In this document: positions 51,688-61,506 of the stretch, one piece after another
Position numbering within the stretch: position 1 is the stretch's first letter
Layout: every line of letters begins with the position of its first letter
Assembly: GCA_012927625.1 (NCBI GenBank)
Contig: JABBOV010000008.1
Span: 372,001 to 436,000, forward strand
Source of the DNA: Glaciimonas sp.
GTDB lineage: Bacteria; Pseudomonadota; Gammaproteobacteria; Burkholderiales; Burkholderiaceae_D
Direction: 5' to 3'
Length of the DNA: 64,000 nucleotides
Notes under the pieces: model-generated
The model's input: the letters and a program-made list of their open reading frames with translations, nothing else
What the model was told of the DNA's origin: nothing
The model's database searches: none
Translations under genes and position numbers: made by a program

Positions 51688-53418
51688 ATGCAAAAGACTC
51701 TATTAAGCTTCCTGGTTATAGGATTGGCAGGATGTGCTTCACATGCCACAAAACGTGACACGTATGACCTGATCAATGCGGAAATGAAACAGGCGGTGGA
51801 AACCAACGCAAAGCCTGCGCAGCAGGATGCGGTTTTTGCGGCGCTGTTGCCGCCGCTGACAATTGAAATGCCAAGAGCCCGGCAGCCGCTGGAAGAACGA
51901 TTTAATGTGTCGTTCAACAATGTCCCGGCGACCCAGTTTTTCATGGGAATAGTGTCGGGTACGCGTTACAACATGCTGGTGCATCCTGAGGTCACCGGCA
52001 CCATTTCGGCCAAGCTCAATAATGTCACCTTGTTTGAGACGCTGGATGCGATTCACGAAATTTACGGCTATGAGTACAAGGTGGAAGGGACGCGTATTTA
52101 TGTGAAACCACCGGGTTTGCAAACCAGTATCTTCCAGGTCAATTATCTCAATAGCAATCGCACCGGTTCGTCTGATCTGCGCGTGACTTCAGGTGCGGTA
52201 AGCAATGTGGCATCCAATCCCGGGGGTAACCCATCGCCCCCCACGTCCGGGACGAATACGCAAGCTATTGCCAGCAGCAATATCAGCACCACTTCCGAAA
52301 ATCATTTTTGGGGAGAGCTTAAAACATCGCTGGACGCCATCATCGGGAACGCAGGCGGGCGCAGTGTTGTCATAAACCAGCAGTCGGGAGTAGTGGTAAT
52401 TCGAGCCATGTCCGATGAACTACGCAATGTGTCGACTTTTCTGAAAGCGACACAACTGTCAGTGGACCGCCAGGTGATTCTGGAAGCCAAGATAATGGAA
52501 GTGGAGTTAAATGACAGCTTTCAATCCGGTATTAACTGGGCTTCGTTTGCATCGTTGAATGCGATTAAAAATAGCCGTTCATCGCTGGGTTTTGTCTCGC
52601 CCGGTTCCACCTTGGCGCCATTGCCGTTGAATGGAAGTAACCCGGCAGCCTTAACTAGCGGGGGCAACAATGCCCTCAACGCGGTCAGCGGTATCGCATT
52701 GGGTGCGGCCAGCGCAGCGGCGGGTTCTCTGTTTGGCTTGGCTTTTCAGACCAGTAATTTCGCTGCGCTGATTTCATTCCTGGAGTCGCAAGGCACAGTG
52801 CATGTCTTATCCAGCCCGCGTATTGCGACCATGAATAATCAAAAAGCGGTATTGAAAGTCGGCACCGACGCATTTTTTGTAACGAAGTTAACCACCACAC
52901 AGGGCACTAGTTCAAACGGCATTGCGCAACCATTACCGATAACGACGGTGGACACACAGTCTTTCTTTTCAGGTGTCGCACTCGATGTAACGCCGCAAAT
53001 CGACGCCAGCGGCAATATCACTTTGCATGTTCATCCGTCTGTCAGCAAGGTCACTACGTCTGACTTATCCATTGATCTGGGCGCCAATAATGGTGGCATC
53101 ATGAAATTGCCATTGGCATCGAGCGCCATTTCCGAAACGGATAGCGTAGTGCGCGGCCAGGACGGGCGCATTATTGCGATCGGCGGCCTGATGCGGCAAG
53201 AATCCACATCGGATAATTCGCAAGTGCCAGGTGCCGGCGACGTCCCCGTGTTGGGCAACTTATTTCGCAATACCGGCAGGATTTCGAAAAAACGTGAACT
53301 GGTCATCCTGATCAAGCCGACCGTGATTCAAGGCGACGATAGCTGGGCCCAAGACATGCTCGATAGCCAGCGCCGGATTCAAGGTTTGGCGCCGCGTGAT
53401 GCACCGGGCACATACTAG
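51688..53418 (+). CDS. mshL: MSHA outer-membrane secretin MshL
   Basis: 576 residues. Lipoprotein signal with lipobox GLAGC (Cys16). An N-terminal secretin/TonB short domain ('FNVSFNNVPATQFFMGIVSGTRYNMLVHPEVTGTISAKLNNVTLFETLDAIHEIYGYEYKVEGTRIYVKPP') and an Asn/Ser-rich linker precede the secretin core. The core has 'SSPRIATMNNQKAVLKVGTDAFFVT', 'VGVALDVTPQID'-like 'GVALDVTPQIDASGNITLHVHPSVS', and 'VPGAGDVPVLGNLFRNTGRISKKRELVILIKPTVI'. It forms the pilus pore. Confidence 0.93.
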   Translation: MQKTLLSFLVIGLAGCASHATKRDTYDLINAEMKQAVETNAKPAQQDAVFAALLPPLTIEMPRARQPLEERFNVSFNNVPATQFFMGIVSGTRYNMLVHPEVTGTISAKLNNVTLFETLDAIHEIYGYEYKVEGTRIYVKPPGLQTSIFQVNYLNSNRTGSSDLRVTSGAVSNVASNPGGNPSPPTSGTNTQAIASSNISTTSENHFWGELKTSLDAIIGNAGGRSVVINQQSGVVVIRAMSDELRNVSTFLKATQLSVDRQVILEAKIMEVELNDSFQSGINWASFASLNAIKNSRSSLGFVSPGSTLAPLPLNGSNPAALTSGGNNALNAVSGIALGAASAAAGSLFGLAFQTSNFAALISFLESQGTVHVLSSPRIATMNNQKAVLKVGTDAFFVTKLTTTQGTSSNGIAQPLPITTVDTQSFFSGVALDVTPQIDASGNITLHVHPSVSKVTTSDLSIDLGANNGGIMKLPLASSAISETDSVVRGQDGRIIAIGGLMRQESTSDNSQVPGAGDVPVLGNLFRNTGRISKKRELVILIKPTVIQGDDSWAQDMLDSQRRIQGLAPRDAPGTY

Positions 53419-53419
53419 G

Positions 53420-54313
53420 ATGTATAAGGCACATTTCCGTTTGCACGAACTGCCCTTTGGGATTACTCCCGACACCAGCTTTTTTTTTGGATGCGCCAAC
53501 TACCAGGCGGCGTTGAACACGCTGCTGATTGCAACAAATAGCGGCGAAGGCTTTATCAAAATTACCGGTGAAGTCGGTACCGGGAAAACGCTGTTATGCC
53601 GCAAGTTCATGGCCTCGCTGGATGCAAGTTTTGTTACCGCCTATATACCGAATCCCTATCTTGAACCGCGCACCTTCATGCTGGCGTTGGCCGACAAGCT
53701 GGAAATTCGCCTGGAAAAAGATATCGATCAATATCAGTTGATGAAATCGATCAATCATCGCCTGCTGGAGTTGACGCGTCTCGGAAAAAAAGTGGTGCTG
53801 TGCCTGGATGAAGCACAGGCTATGCCATTGGAAAGTCTTGAAGCGCTGCGCTTGCTGACTAATCTGGAAACCGAAAAAAGAAAATTATTGCAAATCGTGT
53901 TGTTCGGTCAGCCGGAATTAAACCTCAAATTGCAAAAAAACGCGATTCGGCAGTTGACCCAGCGCATCACGTTTCACTATGATATTGCGCCCTTGACCAG
54001 TGACGATATGGCGTTTTATATTTCTCATCGCCTGCAGATTGCCGGCTTTACCGGCAGCCCTTTGTTTGGCCGTGACGCTCTGCGCAAACTGTATTCGGCC
54101 AGTGGCGGTATCCCGCGACTGGTGAACATCCTGGCACATAAATCCCTGATGGCAGCCTATGGCGAGGGGCAACAACAAGTGCTGGCAGGCCACGTCAAAA
54201 GGGCAGTTCAAGATACGATTTTAATAAAAAAAACCTCCAGGATATGGCGCCTGCTGGCTGCTTCCCTATTGCTTATTGCCGTTATCGGCATGGCTTGGGA
54301 TCATTTCAAATGA
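53420..54313 (+). CDS. mshM: MSHA AAA ATPase MshM (ExeA-like)
   Basis: 297 residues from the ATG at 53420, 1 bp after the mshL stop (the in-frame start at 53396 lies in mshL). AAA+ ATPase of the ExeA/GspA type: Walker A 'GEVGTGKTLLCRKF', Walker B 'KVVLCLDEAQAMP', sensor 'LLQIVLFGQPEL', 'ASGGIPRLVNILAHKSLMAAYGEG'. A C-terminal helix (about 275-293) may anchor it. Its stop overlaps mshN's start (ATGA). Confidence 0.9.
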   Translation: MYKAHFRLHELPFGITPDTSFFFGCANYQAALNTLLIATNSGEGFIKITGEVGTGKTLLCRKFMASLDASFVTAYIPNPYLEPRTFMLALADKLEIRLEKDIDQYQLMKSINHRLLELTRLGKKVVLCLDEAQAMPLESLEALRLLTNLETEKRKLLQIVLFGQPELNLKLQKNAIRQLTQRITFHYDIAPLTSDDMAFYISHRLQIAGFTGSPLFGRDALRKLYSASGGIPRLVNILAHKSLMAAYGEGQQQVLAGHVKRAVQDTILIKKTSRIWRLLAASLLLIAVIGMAWDHFK

Positions 54314-55503
54314 GTCTTATCAACCAAATGCTGCAGGATCTTGACAAGCGTCAATCTGCTGCAGCGGTTAACAACGTGGCGCAAGCCGATATCCGGGTAG
54401 CGCCCGGGCAACGCACTAGATTACGACTGGTCTGGTGGGCAGCACTACTGTTGACCGTGGCACTTTTGAGCGCTGGCATTGCATGGCTGTTTTGGCGCCG
54501 CGCTGCACCTGCACCTGCACCTGCACCTGCACCTATTGTTGCGGTAGCCAAACCTGCGGTGTCGGTGTCGCCAACGCGACAGAATGCGCTGCCGCGCGCC
54601 AGCAGCACTCCCGATCAGCCGGCACCCCGCGAAAAGGATGCGGTTGTCTCGATAGCAGCCGCACCAGACGTACCCGTCTTTGCCGCAATCGATTCTTCAG
54701 CACAAAAGACGCCCGAAACAACGCTTGCGTTAGTCAAACCTCCAGCCAGAACGACCGCGAGCAAGCCGCTAGCTGCCGCAGTGCAAAAAACGGCGCCGGT
54801 TTTACATGCAAAAACAGCAGCGCCTACAGTGCCTGCTATGCCAACGCATGTCGCCAAGAATGCCAAAGAGTTTAGAGACGTGCCAGTAGACCAGGACAGT
54901 GCCGTATTCAAGCAAGCTAAAGAGGTCACACCGCAGCAATCTGCAGAAAACTCTTATCGCAAAGCGCTATCGTTAATCGATGCAGGGCAGTTGCCAGAAG
55001 CAATCGGCATATTAGAGCAAGTCTTACTGAGTAATCCGAAACATGCGGCAGCACGTCAGACTCTGGCGGGCTTGCTGCTGGAGAGTAAACGTCAGGATGA
55101 GGCGGTGCGCACGTTACAGGAAGGCTTGACTATCGATCCTGCCCAACCGGGATTGGCCATGATATTAGCGCGTCTTCAGATTGAGCGCGGCCACCTGCGG
55201 CCGGCATTGGAAACCTTGCAGCGCACACTCCCGTATGCCGCAGAACAAGCAGATTACCAGGCTTTTCTGGCCGCCTTGCTGCAGCGTGAAAAACGCCATA
55301 AGGAAGCTGCTGAACATTATGCGGTGGCGCTAAGAAAAGTGCCGCAAAACAGCCTCTGGTGGATGGGTTACGGCATCTCGCTGCAAGCAGATAATCGTCT
55401 GGCAGAAGCGCAGGATGCCTTTACACGCGCCAAAGCATCCAATACGTTATCTCCCGAGCTACAGGCATTTGTCGATCAGAAATTGAGGCAGATACAACCC
55501 TGA
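54310..55503 (+). CDS. mshN: MSHA biogenesis protein MshN (TPR)
   Basis: 397 residues from the ATG at 54310. 'MSLINQMLQDLDKRQSAAAV' is the MshN start signature; one helix (about 38-58) is followed by a Pro/Ala linker with an APAPAPAPAP tract and about 150 low-complexity residues. C-terminal TPR units lie at about 225-395 ('AENSYRKALSLIDAGQLPEAIGILEQVLLSNPKHAAARQTLAGLLLESKRQDEAVRTLQEGLTIDP'). The linker DNA at 54506-54538 is a hexanucleotide repeat. It ends the msh operon. Confidence 0.9.
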   Translation: MSLINQMLQDLDKRQSAAAVNNVAQADIRVAPGQRTRLRLVWWAALLLTVALLSAGIAWLFWRRAAPAPAPAPAPIVAVAKPAVSVSPTRQNALPRASSTPDQPAPREKDAVVSIAAAPDVPVFAAIDSSAQKTPETTLALVKPPARTTASKPLAAAVQKTAPVLHAKTAAPTVPAMPTHVAKNAKEFRDVPVDQDSAVFKQAKEVTPQQSAENSYRKALSLIDAGQLPEAIGILEQVLLSNPKHAAARQTLAGLLLESKRQDEAVRTLQEGLTIDPAQPGLAMILARLQIERGHLRPALETLQRTLPYAAEQADYQAFLAALLQREKRHKEAAEHYAVALRKVPQNSLWWMGYGISLQADNRLAEAQDAFTRAKASNTLSPELQAFVDQKLRQIQP

Positions 55504-55600
55504 TACTGTTACGCACAGCCATGAAAAAAGTGGCCTCTGGTGTGTAGGAACAGCTATCCAGGCCGAAGCCACAGAGCCGAGCATATTTTACATATTTATT

Positions 55601-55659
55601 GGAGTATATTTTATAGTGCCAATAAAAATATGCGGAAAATTCCATTAAAATAGTGATAC
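55601..55659 (+). promoter_or_regulatory. 59-nt spaced promoter-like element, weaker copy d (toward HlyD-ABC operon)
   Basis: GGAGTAT (55601-55607) and GATAC ending at 55659 (position 59) keep the spacing, and AAAATA lies just before. The middle block is instead TGCGG at positions 31-35. It is the least good match. Confidence 0.35.
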
Positions 55660-55763
55660 ACCCTATTTTTATGAATTGCATCGACTTTTGAAACCTGTTC
55701 GTACTTTTCATGTCTTTCGTGGACAATGCATAGCATGCAGTTAAACAAGCGAAAGAAGTTCCG

Positions 55764-56750
55764 ATGAAAGCATTGCGTACTCTGTTCATGCTCGGTTTTG
55801 TCGGTCTTGCCGCTGCGCTGGCGGCTTGTACCGAGCCGCCGTCCGGCAGCTTTCCCGGCTATGCGGAAGCCGATTATGTGCGCGTTTCCACACCTATCGC
55901 CGGTACTCTGCTGACCCTGCATTTCAAAAAAGGCGACCAAGCCAAGCGCGGCGCACCCGCCTTTGTGCTGGAGCAGATAAGCGAAACCGCAGCGCGTGCA
56001 GAAGCCGCATTTCGCGTCCAGAGCGCAGCAGCATCGCTGGCGAATCTAAAAAAGGGCAAGCGCCCGGATGAAATCGCCACCGCGCAAGCGCAACTGGCGC
56101 AAGCGCAAGCAGCGCAGCGCTTGAGTGCGGCCGATCTGGTACGGCAAACCCAGCTGATCGATGCCCATTTCATTTCGGCGGCACGGCTGGATGAAGCACG
56201 CGCTGCCGTCATGCGCGATCAGGCCCGCGTGCGAGAGCTGCAGGCACAACTACGGGTGCAGCAACTCGGCGCCAGAAGCGATGAGATTACGGTGGCCGAG
56301 CAAGCGCTCAATGCAGCGCAAGCGCAATTGGCGCAAGTCGCCTGGCGGGTCGCGCAAAAAAGCCCGGTCATTCCAGTCGATAGTGCGGTGGCGGAGGTGC
56401 TGTACCAAGAGGGCGAGTGGGTGCCGGCCGGCGGCTCGGTGCTGAGTTTGCTACCGCCGCAAAACATCAAAGCGCGCTTTTTCGTGCCGGAAACGCTGCT
56501 GGGAAAACTGCATCTGGGCCAAACCGTAGAGTTGCGCTGCGACGGTTGCAGCGCAGCGATTGCAGCCACCGTCAGCTTCATTGCGCACGACGCCGAATAT
56601 ACCGCGCCGCTGATTTACAGCAAGGAAAACCGGGCGTCGCTAGTGTTCATGGTGGAAGCACGTCCCGACCTCAAGAACGCCTATCTGCTGCATCCGGGCC
56701 AGCCGCTGGAAGTCAGGCTTGTCGGCGCTGCCAGCCAAAGCCAGCAATGA
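55764..56750 (+). CDS. HlyD-family membrane-fusion lipoprotein (efflux, YbhG/YhiI type)
   Basis: 328 residues. Lipobox LAAC (Cys22). A lipoyl/barrel-sandwich start 'GYAEADYVRVSTPIAGTLLTLHFKKGDQAKRGAPAFVLE' is followed by a long alpha-helical hairpin (Ala/Gln/Arg-rich, about 75-205) and the barrel 'VPAGGSVLSLLPPQNIKARFFVPETLLGKLHLGQTVELRCDGC'. It is the periplasmic adaptor for the ABC exporter encoded in the next two genes (4-bp overlaps throughout). Confidence 0.88.
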   Translation: MKALRTLFMLGFVGLAAALAACTEPPSGSFPGYAEADYVRVSTPIAGTLLTLHFKKGDQAKRGAPAFVLEQISETAARAEAAFRVQSAAASLANLKKGKRPDEIATAQAQLAQAQAAQRLSAADLVRQTQLIDAHFISAARLDEARAAVMRDQARVRELQAQLRVQQLGARSDEITVAEQALNAAQAQLAQVAWRVAQKSPVIPVDSAVAEVLYQEGEWVPAGGSVLSLLPPQNIKARFFVPETLLGKLHLGQTVELRCDGCSAAIAATVSFIAHDAEYTAPLIYSKENRASLVFMVEARPDLKNAYLLHPGQPLEVRLVGAASQSQQ

Positions 56751-57745
56751 CGCAAGCAATACCACCAGCGATAACACCGGACACGCCGATCATTGATGTG
56801 CGCGGTCTGACCAAACGTTTTGGCGAGCGCATCGTGGTCGATCACTTCGACATGCGGGTGCCGAAAGGCCGCATTTACGGCTTCCTCGGGCCGAACGGCA
56901 GCGGTAAAACCACCACCCTGCGCATGCTGTGCGGCTTGCTCAATGCCGATGAAGGCGAAGGGCAATGCCTGGGCTACGACATCCGACGGGAATCGAATCT
57001 GATCAAGCGTCAGGTCGGCTACATGACGCAAAAATTCGGTTTATACGAAGATTTGAGCATCGTCGAAAATCTCGATTTCATCGCCCGTATCTTCGAAGTC
57101 GCCGACCGCAAGAAGACCGTCGAAGCGACGCTGCTGCGACTGGGTTTGACCAGCCGACGCAGCCAGCTGGCGGGAACTTTGTCCGGCGGCTGGAAGCAGC
57201 GCCTGGCATTGGCCGCCTGCCTGCTGCATGCGCCGCAACTGTTGTTGCTCGATGAACCGACCGCCGGCGTCGACCCCAAGGCCCGGCGCGACTTTTGGGA
57301 TCAAATCCACGATCTGGCAGCGGCCGGTCTGACCGTGCTGGTCACCACCCATTACATGGATGAGGCCGAGCGCTGCCACGAATTGGCTTACATTTCCGAA
57401 GGCCGCTTGCTGGCACGCGGCACGGTGGCCGAACTGATTGCCGGCGCCGGGCTGGTGACGTGCGCGATTGCCGCCGATGATCCGGTCCGATTGGGTGCAT
57501 TGGCGCGCACGCTGCGCACATTGCCGGCGCTGCGCAGCGTCGCGTCTTTTGGTGCCACGCTGCATGTCAGTGCATCGTCGCAGGCGGTGCTGGACGCGGC
57601 GCTGGCGCCTGTTGCGGGCCAGGGCTTCCAGGTCACCGCGATTGAATCCAGCCTGGAGGACGTTTTCATCGTATTGATGCAAGACAGCCAAGATGGTCAA
57701 AGTGGTAAAAATGAGCAAGATGCTGAGGTCGGGAGCGGCACATGA
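56747..57745 (+). CDS. ABC-2 type exporter ATP-binding protein
   Basis: 332 residues from the ATG at 56747, which overlaps the HlyD stop. Drug-exporter (DrrA/YbhF-like) ATPase: Walker A 'GPNGSGKTTTLRMLCG', 'MTQKFGLYEDLSIVENLDFIARIF', signature 'TLSGGWKQRLALAACLLHAPQLLLLDEPTAGVDPKARR', switch 'VTTHYMDEAERC'. The C-terminal extension continues to about residue 332. It couples by 4-bp overlap to the permease. Single nucleotide-binding domain, unlike YbhF, which has two. Confidence 0.88.
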   Translation: MTQAIPPAITPDTPIIDVRGLTKRFGERIVVDHFDMRVPKGRIYGFLGPNGSGKTTTLRMLCGLLNADEGEGQCLGYDIRRESNLIKRQVGYMTQKFGLYEDLSIVENLDFIARIFEVADRKKTVEATLLRLGLTSRRSQLAGTLSGGWKQRLALAACLLHAPQLLLLDEPTAGVDPKARRDFWDQIHDLAAAGLTVLVTTHYMDEAERCHELAYISEGRLLARGTVAELIAGAGLVTCAIAADDPVRLGALARTLRTLPALRSVASFGATLHVSASSQAVLDAALAPVAGQGFQVTAIESSLEDVFIVLMQDSQDGQSGKNEQDAEVGSGT

Positions 57746-58866
57746 GCTGGTCGCGCTTTCTGGCCATCCTGCTGAAAGAATTCCGGCAAATTCGGCGCGA
57801 TCGGCTAACCTTTGCCATGATGGTCGGCGTGCCGATCCTGCAACTGATACTGTTCGGATTTGCGATCAATACCGATCCCAAGCACTTGCCGCTGGCGCTG
57901 GTTTGCGCCGACGAAAGCACGTTTTCACGCAGCTTTATTGCGGCCCTGGAAAATTCCGCCTATTTCCGCATCACGCAGCGCCCAAGCAGCGAGGCGCAGG
58001 CCAACCAGCTGCTGGCTGAAGGCCGGGTGCAGTTCGTGCTGGTGATCCCCGCGAACTTTTCGCGCCGTTTGATCCGTGGTGAAAAACCGGCGGTGCTGCT
58101 GGCTGCGGACGCCACCGATCCGGCAGCGTCCGGCAATGCGCTGGCTGCCGTCAATGCCATCAGCCGGCAAGCATTGCAGCGCGATTTGACCGGCCCGCTG
58201 GCTAGCCTGCAGCCAACCGACGCGCCATTTGAGGTGCGGGTGCAGCGTCGCTACAACCCGGAAGGACTGTCGCGTTACAACATCGTGCCCGGCCTGATCG
58301 GCGTGATCCTGACTATGACGATGGTGATGATGACTGCGTTGGCGATGACCCGCGAACGCGAACGCGGCACCATGGAAAACCTGCTCGCCACGCCGGTGCG
58401 GCCGTTCGAAGTAATGGCCGGAAAAATCGTGCCCTACATCCTGATCGGCTACGTCCAGGTCACGGTAATTTTGGTTGCCGCGCATTTGCTATTCGATGTG
58501 CCGATGGTCGGCAGCTTGGGTTTGCTGCTGTTTGCGCTGGTGTTGTTCATGGCCGCGAACCTGGCGGTTGGTTTCACTTTTTCTACCATCGCCAAAAACC
58601 AGTTGCAGGCGATGCAACTGACCTTCTTTTTTTTCTTGCCGTCAATATTGTTGTCGGGTTTCATGTTCCCGTTTCGCGGCATGCCGATATGGGCGCAATG
58701 GATTGGCCAAGTACTGCCGCTGACGCATTTCCTGCGCATCGTGCGCGGGATTCTGCTCAAGGGCAATACGCTGGCAGAAATCACTCCCAGCCTGTGGCCG
58801 ATTGCCGCATTCATGCTGGTGGCCGGCGCAATTGCGCTGCAGCGATATCAAAAGACACTCGACTGA
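57742..58866 (+). CDS. ABC-2 type exporter permease
   Basis: 374 residues, ABC2_membrane_3 family (YbhS/YhhJ-like). An N-terminal helix ('LTFAMMVGVPILQLILFGFAIN') precedes a periplasmic domain (about 45-175) and five helices, with 'RERERGTMENLLATPVRPFEVMAGKIVPYILIGYVQV' and 'LPSILLSGFMFPFRGMPIWAQWIGQVLPLTHFLRIVRGILLKG'. Together with the previous two genes it forms a probable homodimeric drug or metabolite exporter. No regulator gene of this operon is adjacent. Confidence 0.88.
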   Translation: MSWSRFLAILLKEFRQIRRDRLTFAMMVGVPILQLILFGFAINTDPKHLPLALVCADESTFSRSFIAALENSAYFRITQRPSSEAQANQLLAEGRVQFVLVIPANFSRRLIRGEKPAVLLAADATDPAASGNALAAVNAISRQALQRDLTGPLASLQPTDAPFEVRVQRRYNPEGLSRYNIVPGLIGVILTMTMVMMTALAMTRERERGTMENLLATPVRPFEVMAGKIVPYILIGYVQVTVILVAAHLLFDVPMVGSLGLLLFALVLFMAANLAVGFTFSTIAKNQLQAMQLTFFFFLPSILLSGFMFPFRGMPIWAQWIGQVLPLTHFLRIVRGILLKGNTLAEITPSLWPIAAFMLVAGAIALQRYQKTLD

Positions 58867-59336
58867 GCGCTAAAGCCAAACAGTAAAATAAAATCGTATG
58901 ACGGTAGTCGAAAGCATCTGACACGATCAAATCTTTGCATGGGGCAATCATGGCAAATGCGCATTTATTGAAATAGGAGTGAGTCGGATCAATGGCTGGG
59001 CCCGCGTGTAAGGGCTGGAAAGATGCTTGCACGAGGTTGCACGTTTGGACGCAAATAGTGGGCAAGCTCCGAATCGCGCCAGCGCCGTGGGTAAATCACT
59101 CTTGGCACCTCACTCTTTCGACCGCGCCGCTCCTATACCTACCCGCACGTTGCAGATCGATTTCGATTTTATCAAACATCAACTGTACGTAAAATCATTA
59201 AAACATGGGAGTATCATAAAAAATATGGCTTTCTACGCATATTTAAATTGCTGAAATATAAAATACCTAAATCCAGTATATTATCAGTGCCGGAATCCGG
59301 CCGGCACCCGCCTATGGACTGTGCGAAGATACCGGC
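58867..59336. other. Intergenic region upstream of oxyR (about 470 bp)
   Basis: The only feature recognised is promoter-like element e at 59208-59279. No gene, terminator-type hairpin with U-run or repeat of the palindromic family was found between 58867 and 59200. Confidence 0.45.
59208..59279 (+). promoter_or_regulatory. 59-nt spaced promoter-like element, copy e (toward oxyR)
   Basis: GGAGTAT (59208-59214), ACGCAT at positions 28-33, ATAAAATAC ending at 59266 (position 59) and GTAT after 9 nt (59276-59279). With TAAAAT as -10 the start would be near 59274, giving a leader of about 60 nt to the oxyR ATG at 59337. Confidence 0.6.
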
Positions 59337-60290
59337 ATGACACTGACAGAACTCAAATACATCGTTGCCGTTGCGCGCGAAAAACATTTCGGCCATGCCG
59401 CAGAAGCCTGCTTCGTAGCGCAGCCGACCCTTTCGGTGGCCATCAAAAAGCTCGAAGATGAGTTGGGGGTGGTGATTTTCGAGCGCGGCGGGGCTGAAAT
59501 TTCTATCACGCCGCTGGGTGCAAAAATCGTTGCGCAGGCCGAACTGGTACTGGAACAGACCGCCGCCCTCAAGGAAATAGCCAAGCAAAACAAGGATCCG
59601 CTGGCAGGTTCCTTGCGCCTGGGCGTGATTTACACCATCGCACCGTACCTACTGCCACCGCTGGTCGGCGCCATGATCGAGCAGGTGCCGCAAATGCCGC
59701 TGGTGCTACAGGAAAACTTCACGGTGCGGCTACTCGAATCGCTGCGCCAAGGCGAACTGGACGCCGCCATAATAGCGCTGCCGATTCCAGATCACGGCTT
59801 AATGGTGCAGCCGCTGTACGACGAACCATTTGTGGTGGCGCTGCCGAAACACCATCGATGGGCCAATCGCAATAGCATCAGGGCCGAAGAACTGAAGTCG
59901 GAAACCATGCTGCTGCTGGGCAACGGCCATTGCTTCCGCGATCAGGTGCTGGAAGTCTGCCCGGAGATGTCGCGCTACTCCGGCCCCAGCTCAGGTGATG
60001 GCATTTCCCACACCTTCGAAGGTTCGTCGCTGGAAACCATTCGCCACATGGTGGCTTCAGGGATCGGCATTACCGTGCTGCCAAAGGCCTCGGTGCCGGA
60101 CATGGATTCCAGGAGCGGCATGCTGCGCTACCTTCCGTTCGAACAACCGGCGCCATCGCGTCGCGTGGCCATTGCCTGGCGCAAAAGCTTCACACGCAGC
60201 CCCGCTATCGAAACGGTACGGCAAGCGGTTTTGCGCTGTACTCTACCTGGGGTAACGATGCTGCCGGAAGCGGTACCGAAAGAGGTTTAA
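59337..60290 (+). CDS. oxyR: Hydrogen-peroxide-sensing regulator OxyR
   Basis: 317 residues, LysR family with HTH 'MTLTELKYIVAVAREKHFGHAAEACFVAQPTLSVAIKKLEDELGV'. The redox Cys pair is at 199 and 208 in 'GNGHCFRDQVLEVC', matching the numbering and spacing of E. coli OxyR Cys199/Cys208. Oxidation by H2O2 forms the disulfide and activates peroxide-defence genes. No target gene such as katG or ahpC is adjacent. Convergent with ugpC; the 38-bp gap shows no terminator. Confidence 0.95.
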   Translation: MTLTELKYIVAVAREKHFGHAAEACFVAQPTLSVAIKKLEDELGVVIFERGGAEISITPLGAKIVAQAELVLEQTAALKEIAKQNKDPLAGSLRLGVIYTIAPYLLPPLVGAMIEQVPQMPLVLQENFTVRLLESLRQGELDAAIIALPIPDHGLMVQPLYDEPFVVALPKHHRWANRNSIRAEELKSETMLLLGNGHCFRDQVLEVCPEMSRYSGPSSGDGISHTFEGSSLETIRHMVASGIGITVLPKASVPDMDSRSGMLRYLPFEQPAPSRRVAIAWRKSFTRSPAIETVRQAVLRCTLPGVTMLPEAVPKEV

Positions 60291-60328
60291 GCAGCGTTTG
60301 CCGACGATTGCATAGGCATTTGTGCAGA

Positions 60329-61402
60329 TCACGCCAGCCGCAAGGTGGTCTGCGGATCAAACCAGTGCAGCGCGCTGACATCGAAGCCAGCCGTAACCCG
60401 TTCGCCGGCAGTTACCGCAGTACCGGCCGGTGCGCGCACCACCAGTGGCTGGCTGCCGAAGCGTCCATACACCAACAGATCGGCGCCCAGCACTTCAACC
60501 ATTTCCACTTCGACCGATAATCCCGCCCGACCGAGTTGCAGATGTTCCGGCCGGATGCCGAGCACACACTCGCGGCCGGCCGGTTGCGGCGCAGCGCCGT
60601 TCAACTGCAGTAGCGCGCCCGCCTCTGCATCGAAACTACCGCCATCCATGCTGACCTGGCCGCGCAACAAGTTCATCGGCGGCGAGCCGATGAAACCGGC
60701 CACAAACATCGACGCCGGCCGACCATACACTTCGGCCGGGGTGCCGATCTGTTCGGCGCGGCCCGCATTCATCACGATCAAGCGTTGGCCAAGCGTCATT
60801 GCTTCGACCTGGTCGTGCGTGACATACAGGCTGGTGGTGCCGAGAGTGCGGTGCAGCCGTTGCAACTCAAGCCGCATTTGTACGCGCAGCTTGGCATCCA
60901 AATTAGAGAGTGGTTCGTCGAACAGAAACACCGCCGGCTCACGCACGATGGCGCGGCCCATTGCCACCCGCTGGCGCTGTCCACCGGAAAGTTGGCGCGG
61001 GGTGCGCTGCAACAGAGTGCTGAGTTCCAGAGTGGCAGCGGCTTTTTGCACCCGGGCGTCGATCTCATCTTTCGATAAATGCCGGATCCGCAAGCCGTAC
61101 GCCATGTTGTCGTACACGCTCATATGCGGATACAGCGCATAGTTCTGAAACACCATCGCGATGTCGCGTTCTTTCGGCTCCAGTTGGTTGACGACGCGCG
61201 CGCCAATCACAATCTCGCCGCTGGTGACCTCTTCCAGCCCTGCCACCATCCGCAACAGCGTCGATTTGCCACATCCTGACGGCCCCACCATTACGACGAA
61301 TTCGCCGTCGGCAATATCAACCGAGATGTCATGGATCACCTCGACCGCTGCAGGGCCGTAGCCGTAGGTTTTTTGAAGCCTGTTTAAATGAACTTTTGCC
61401 AT
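60329..61402 (-). CDS. ugpC: sn-Glycerol-3-phosphate import ATP-binding protein UgpC
   Basis: 357 residues from the ATG at 61402 (a GTG at 61417 is in frame). MalK/UgpC-type ATPase: Walker [10 protein letters not shown], '[26 protein letters not shown]', signature [16 protein letters not shown], Walker B '[16 protein letters not shown]', '[15 protein letters not shown]', then a C-terminal TOBE/OB region ('[13 protein letters not shown]') for regulation. Last gene of ugpBAEC, 104 bp after ugpE. Confidence 0.92.
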   Translation of the reverse strand: MAKVHLNRLQKTYGYGPAAVEVIHDISVDIADGEFVVMVGPSGCGKSTLLRMVAGLEEVTSGEIVIGARVVNQLEPKERDIAMVFQNYALYPHMSVYDNMAYGLRIRHLSKDEIDARVQKAAATLELSTLLQRTPRQLSGGQRQRVAMGRAIVREPAVFLFDEPLSNLDAKLRVQMRLELQRLHRTLGTTSLYVTHDQVEAMTLGQRLIVMNAGRAEQIGTPAEVYGRPASMFVAGFIGSPPMNLLRGQVSMDGGSFDAEAGALLQLNGAAPQPAGRECVLGIRPEHLQLGRAGLSVEVEMVEVLGADLLVYGRFGSQPLVVRAPAGTAVTAGERVTAGFDVSALHWFDPQTTLRLA

Positions 61403-61506
61403 TTGATTATTTTTCACATGGGGAGTTAGTCATGGGCGATCGACTTGATACTTCCCAGATCTATCCATAAGAGGAATACAAGGTGCGCCTGCATGGGCCA
61501 GTCGAA

